DNA of 8,242 nt, taken from NCBI GenBank assembly GCA_030613665.1, contig JAUWLN010000077.1, forward strand, positions 1 through 8,242. Reading direction: 5' to 3'. The translations under genes and the position numbers were made by a program. Source of the DNA: Dehalococcoidia bacterium (GTDB lineage Bacteria > Chloroflexota > Dehalococcoidia > Dehalococcoidales > RBG-16-60-22). Shown here piece after piece: positions 5,757 through 8,242 of the stretch. The notes beneath the pieces were generated by a model, which was given only the letters and a program-made list of their open reading frames with translations, was not told the DNA's origin and did no database searches. Numbering within the stretch: the first letter of the stretch is position 1; each line of letters begins with the position of its first letter.

Positions 5757-6587
5757 GTGGCCATCAAGGTATTCCGCCCAACCTCGCCCGGCAGGCGGGG
5801 GATGAGCAGCGCCACATTTGAAGAGATAACCAAGGACAAGCCGGAGAAATCGCTTACCTTGCCGTTGAAGAAGCAGGGTGGGCGCAATAACCGGGGGAAA
5901 ATAACCGTTCGCCACCGCGGTGGCGGCGCGAAACGGAAACTCCGCGTTATTGATTTCAAACGGGACAAAACCGGCGTGCCCGGCAGAGTAGCGGCGATTG
6001 AGTATGACCCGAATCGCTCCGCCCGAATTGCGCTTATTTATTACGCTGACGGAGATAAGCGGTATATCCTCGCCCCTATCGGGCTTAACGTCGATGATAC
6101 GGTCATATCAAGTCCGGATGCCGAAATAAAGCCGGGCAACGCGCTGCCGCTCAATGTTATCCCAAACGGCACCCTCGTCCATAACATTGAGATGGAAAAA
6201 GGGAAGGGCGGACAGATGGTGCGGAGCGCCGGCACTGCGGCACAGTTGATGGTCAAAGAAGGCGAGTATGCCCTGATACGCATGCCTTCCGGAGAAATGC
6301 GGCGCGTCCGCGGCGAATGCATGGCGACCATTGGCCAGGTGGGGAATGTAGACCACCAGAATATTGAGCTCGGCAAGGCGGGGCGCAAGCGGTTGATGGG
6401 CTGGCGGCCCACGGTGAGGGGTTCGGCAATGTCACCGCGAGACCACCCCCACGGTGGTGGCGAAGGCAGAAGCCCGATAGGGATGCCCGGACCGAAAACG
6501 CCCTGGGGTAAACCGGCACTCGGCTACCGTACCCGCAAGCGAAAAGCATCTGATAAATTGATTGTAAAAAGAAGAAAAGGCAGGTAG
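5757..6587 (+). CDS. rplB: 50S ribosomal protein L2
   Basis: L2 is one of the most conserved large-subunit proteins. It is needed for subunit association and peptidyl-transferase activity. The product is 276 residues from a GTG start (MAIKVFRPTSPGRRGMSS) preceded by AAGGGGGA (5743-5750), six nt upstream. Conserved blocks are GRNNRGKITVRHRGGGAKR near 41-60, MVRSAGTAAQLMVKEGEYA in the middle, GKAGRKRLMGWRPTVRGSAM, and DHPHGGGEGRSPIG with the functionally important His at about residue 232. The C-terminus KASDKLIVKRRKGR is typical. The 22-nt gap after rplW holds only the ribosome binding site. Identification is certain. Confidence 0.97.
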   Translation: MAIKVFRPTSPGRRGMSSATFEEITKDKPEKSLTLPLKKQGGRNNRGKITVRHRGGGAKRKLRVIDFKRDKTGVPGRVAAIEYDPNRSARIALIYYADGDKRYILAPIGLNVDDTVISSPDAEIKPGNALPLNVIPNGTLVHNIEMEKGKGGQMVRSAGTAAQLMVKEGEYALIRMPSGEMRRVRGECMATIGQVGNVDHQNIELGKAGRKRLMGWRPTVRGSAMSPRDHPHGGGEGRSPIGMPGPKTPWGKPALGYRTRKRKASDKLIVKRRKGR

Positions 6588-6597
6588 AGGTTAACCA

Positions 6598-6888
6598 ATG
6601 TCACGGTCAGTTAAAAAAGGACCATATATTGATGCCAAACTGATGAAGAAGGTGGAGGCCGTTATCAAGTCCAAGCAGAAAGCGGTCATCAAAACCTGGT
6701 CACGCGCATCCACCATACTACCACAGATGGTGGGCCTGACCGTCGGTGTGCATGATGGTCGCCGGCACGTGCCCATCTTCATCACCGAGAACATGGTGGG
6801 ACACAAGCTTGGCGAGTTCGCCATGACCCGAACCTTCCGCGGCCACGTCGCCAGGTCGGAGAGAACCAGCCAGATAAGAAGTCGATAG
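6598..6888 (+). CDS. rpsS: 30S ribosomal protein S19
   Basis: S19 forms a complex with S13 in the 30S head near the A-site tRNA. The product is 96 residues, within the family range, and begins MSRSVKKGPYID. VIKTWSRASTILPQMVGLTVGVHDGRR and ITENMVGHKLGEFAMTRTFRGH are the diagnostic stretches, and the basic C-terminus ends SQIRSR. ATG at 6598 has GAGG at 6587-6590, seven nt upstream, starting on the last base of the rplB stop. It follows rplB by 10 nt, in the usual S10-operon order. Identification is certain. Confidence 0.96.
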   Translation: MSRSVKKGPYIDAKLMKKVEAVIKSKQKAVIKTWSRASTILPQMVGLTVGVHDGRRHVPIFITENMVGHKLGEFAMTRTFRGHVARSERTSQIRSR

Positions 6889-6911
6889 GTTGATTAAAGG
6901 TAAAGTATAAA

Positions 6912-7250
6912 ATGCAGGTACGAGCTTTTGCCAAAGACACCGGGATAGCAGCGAGTAAGGTACGCCTGTTGATAGATATGGTCCGGGGTAAAACGGTGGA
7001 TGAAGCGCTGACATTGCTCAAGTTCGCTCCATCACCGAATGCCCGGGTGGTTGCCAAGACGGTAAAGTCCGCCGCGGCCAATGCGGAGAATAACTACCAG
7101 ATGACACCGTCAGATTTGAAAATCATCAGTATTTACGCCAATGAGGCACCAAGACTGAGACGATTCCATCCCCGGGCGCGCGGTCGAACCAGCCCCGTAC
7201 GGAAGGGCTCCAGTCATATAACGGTTATTGTTGCCGATGAGGAGGCATAA
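6912..7250 (+). CDS. rplV: 50S ribosomal protein L22
   Basis: L22 contacts all domains of 23S rRNA. Its long beta-hairpin lines the exit tunnel opposite L4. The product is 112 residues. Key segments are ASKVRLLIDMVRGKTVDEAL (14-33), KTVKSAAANAENNY and the hairpin arm NEAPRLRRFHPRARGRTSPV, followed by KGSSHITVIVADEEA. No deletion is seen in the hairpin, the place where macrolide-resistance deletions are known. ATG at 6912 follows rpsS by 23 nt. The nearest site, TAAAGG (6895-6900), is 11 nt away, slightly long. Identification is certain. Confidence 0.96.
   Translation: MQVRAFAKDTGIAASKVRLLIDMVRGKTVDEALTLLKFAPSPNARVVAKTVKSAAANAENNYQMTPSDLKIISIYANEAPRLRRFHPRARGRTSPVRKGSSHITVIVADEEA
7239..7245 (+). 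promoter_or_regulatory. Ribosome binding site that fixes the TTG start of rpsC
   Basis: GAGGAGG lies in the last codons of rplV, 9 nt ahead of the TTG at 7255. This start gives the conserved S3 N-terminus MGRKVHPIGF, and no nearby ATG or GTG does. Confidence 0.8.
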
Positions 7251-7254
7251 TTAA

Positions 7255-8242
7255 TTGGGACGCAAGGTTCATCCGATAGGCTTTAGAATTGGCATCATAC
7301 AGGACTGGCAGGCCAAGTGGTACGCCGATAAGCATTACGCCGAGTTGCTGCAGGAAGACCTGAAGCTGCGGGGCGCAATCCAGTCCAAGTATGCGGATGC
7401 CGCGATATCCCTCGTGGAGATTGACCGGCAGGCGAAAGAGGTAGCGGTTACCATCCATACCGCCCGTCCCGGCATTGTCATCGGGCGGGGTGGACAGCGC
7501 GTTGACGAACTAGGCGCCTATCTGGAAAAACTCATCGGCAAAAAGGTTAGACTTAATATACAGGAAATCCGCCAGCCGGAACTGGATGCCATGCTCGTTG
7601 CCCGAGCGATTGCAGAGCAAATTCAGCGCCGTATCGCCTACCGGAGAGCGATGAAACAGGCGATTTTCCGCACCATACAGGCTGGCGCCAAGGGAATAAG
7701 GGTCAGTTGCTCCGGCAGGCTGGGCGATTCTGAAATCGCACGGCGTCAGACAATGCACGAAGGGCGGGTGCCGCTGCATACGCTGCGGGCGGACATCGAC
7801 TACGGCGCGACTGAAGCGCGCACCACGATGGGAAGAATCGGCGTTAAGGTATGGATATTTAAAGGCTTGGTCCTTCCCGAGCCCAAGGAACTGGCCCCCG
7901 AAGGTATACCTGCAGAAATGGCCGAGCCAGCAGGCGAAGTAATCGCCGAAGCCGCCGCAGAAACCGCACCAGCGGAAGCTCCGGTAGAAGCAGAGGCTGA
8001 AGTAGTCGCGAAGGCAGTAGCCGAAGAAAAAACTAAAGAGCCACCGGCCAAGCCATCGCGAAGGAAAAAAGCAGCCGCAACCGCCGAGGAAAAACCAGCA
8101 GAGACCACGGCTGAGGAGACGATTGCGGCAACTGCCAAAGAGAAGCCAGCCGCCAAGCGGAGAACCAGAGCCGCCAAGCCGGCGGAAAAAACAGAGGCCG
8201 CCCCGGTAGAAACCACCGATGTGGCTGCCGAAGAGAAAGCCG
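7255..8242 (+). CDS. rpsC: 30S ribosomal protein S3 with long low-complexity C-terminal extension (3' end outside window)
   Basis: S3 lines the mRNA entry tunnel of the 30S subunit and contributes to mRNA unwinding. Translation from TTG at 7255, 4 nt after the rplV stop, gives MGRKVHPIGFRIGI and 329 codons without a stop before the window ends. The core (about 1-204) is complete: a KH domain with GRGG at 77-80, the basic helix YRRAMKQAI with R130, R131 and K134 matching the helicase-linked residues of E. coli S3, GAKGIRVSCSGRLGDSEIAR (144-163), and EGRVPLHTLRADIDYG (169-184), ending in KVWIFKG. Family members are commonly about 210-240 residues, so at least 125 residues are extra. Residues 223-329 contain 34 Ala, 22 Glu, 13 Lys and 10 Pro and no Phe, Tyr, Trp, Cys, His, Asn or Gln. 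The first half is acidic; the second has basic clusters at 269-272 and 301-305. The core is certain; the role of the tail is unknown. Confidence 0.95.
   Translation, partial: MGRKVHPIGFRIGIIQDWQAKWYADKHYAELLQEDLKLRGAIQSKYADAAISLVEIDRQAKEVAVTIHTARPGIVIGRGGQRVDELGAYLEKLIGKKVRLNIQEIRQPELDAMLVARAIAEQIQRRIAYRRAMKQAIFRTIQAGAKGIRVSCSGRLGDSEIARRQTMHEGRVPLHTLRADIDYGATEARTTMGRIGVKVWIFKGLVLPEPKELAPEGIPAEMAEPAGEVIAEAAAETAPAEAPVEAEAEVVAKAVAEEKTKEPPAKPSRRKKAAATAEEKPAETTAEETIAATAKEKPAAKRRTRAAKPAEKTEAAPVETTDVAAEEKA
8035..8242 (+). repeat. Degenerate repeat of about 34-36 codons in the S3 tail
   Basis: Residues 261-292 of S3 and 295 onward show the same order of elements: KE-x-P-A, a cluster of Arg and Lys, an Ala run, then a PAETT or PVETT segment and Ala/Glu residues. 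The offset is 34 to 36 residues. Similarity is weak and partly due to low complexity, so an old internal duplication is only one reading. The second copy runs to the window edge, so more copies could follow. Confidence 0.35.

Noticed and set aside
6890..6911. Internal promoter before rplV (TTGATT and TATAAA)
   Set aside because: The spacing is only 10 bp, too short for a sigma-70 promoter.
7800..8216. Open frame of 138 codons on the - strand, rich in Ala, Ser, Val and Gly
   Set aside because: It is the mirror of the low-complexity S3 tail. It has no recognisable family and lies opposite a sound gene.

Overview
The window carries the start of a merged str/S10 ribosomal-protein operon on the + strand, preceded by the 3' part of an unrelated aldolase-family gene. 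The organism is a bacterium of moderate to fairly high GC. Three features suggest a deep-branching, non-proteobacterial lineage: S12 has a Bacillus-type N-terminal insert, no tuf gene lies between fusA and rpsJ, and TTG and GTG start codons are frequent. The gene order and protein style fit Chloroflexota of the Dehalococcoidia type best. That placement is inference from remembered family features, not a computed phylogeny.

Layout: bases 1-609 hold the C-terminal part of an HpcH/HpaI (2,4-dihydroxyhept-2-ene-1,7-dioate aldolase/citrate lyase) family protein, cut by the left edge of the window. Bases 610-788 are a 179-nt non-coding region. It holds a near-consensus sigma-70-type promoter (TTGACA, 18 bp, TATACT, with an extended -10 TG) and a leader of about 118 nt that can fold into several hairpins, including a perfect 10-bp inverted repeat. 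From 789 to the right edge there are eleven tightly packed genes: rpsL, rpsG, fusA, rpsJ, rplC, rplD, rplW, rplB, rpsS, rplV and rpsC. Gaps are 1 to 23 nt (67 nt before fusA if my preferred start is right), and rplD and rplW overlap by 14 nt. rpsC runs off the right edge.

The operon genes encode 30S proteins S12, S7, S10, S19 and S3, 50S proteins L3, L4, L23, L2 and L22, and the translocase EF-G. No internal promoter or terminator is evident, so the whole block is probably transcribed from the promoter at 634-663. Because the fusA-rpsJ gap is 1 nt and the rpsL-rpsG gap is 15 nt, the intergenic sites used in E. coli for feedback by L4 and S7 have no room here. The structured leader before rpsL is therefore the natural place to look for operon control.

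Most of the window is conserved housekeeping sequence, and I found no clear new biological system, mobile element, CRISPR array or RNA gene. The most unusual items are the long Ala/Glu/Pro/Lys-rich C-terminal extension on ribosomal protein S3 (at least 125 residues, with histone H1-like basic clusters, continuing past the window), the structured leader, and non-canonical residues in the tunnel loop of L4.
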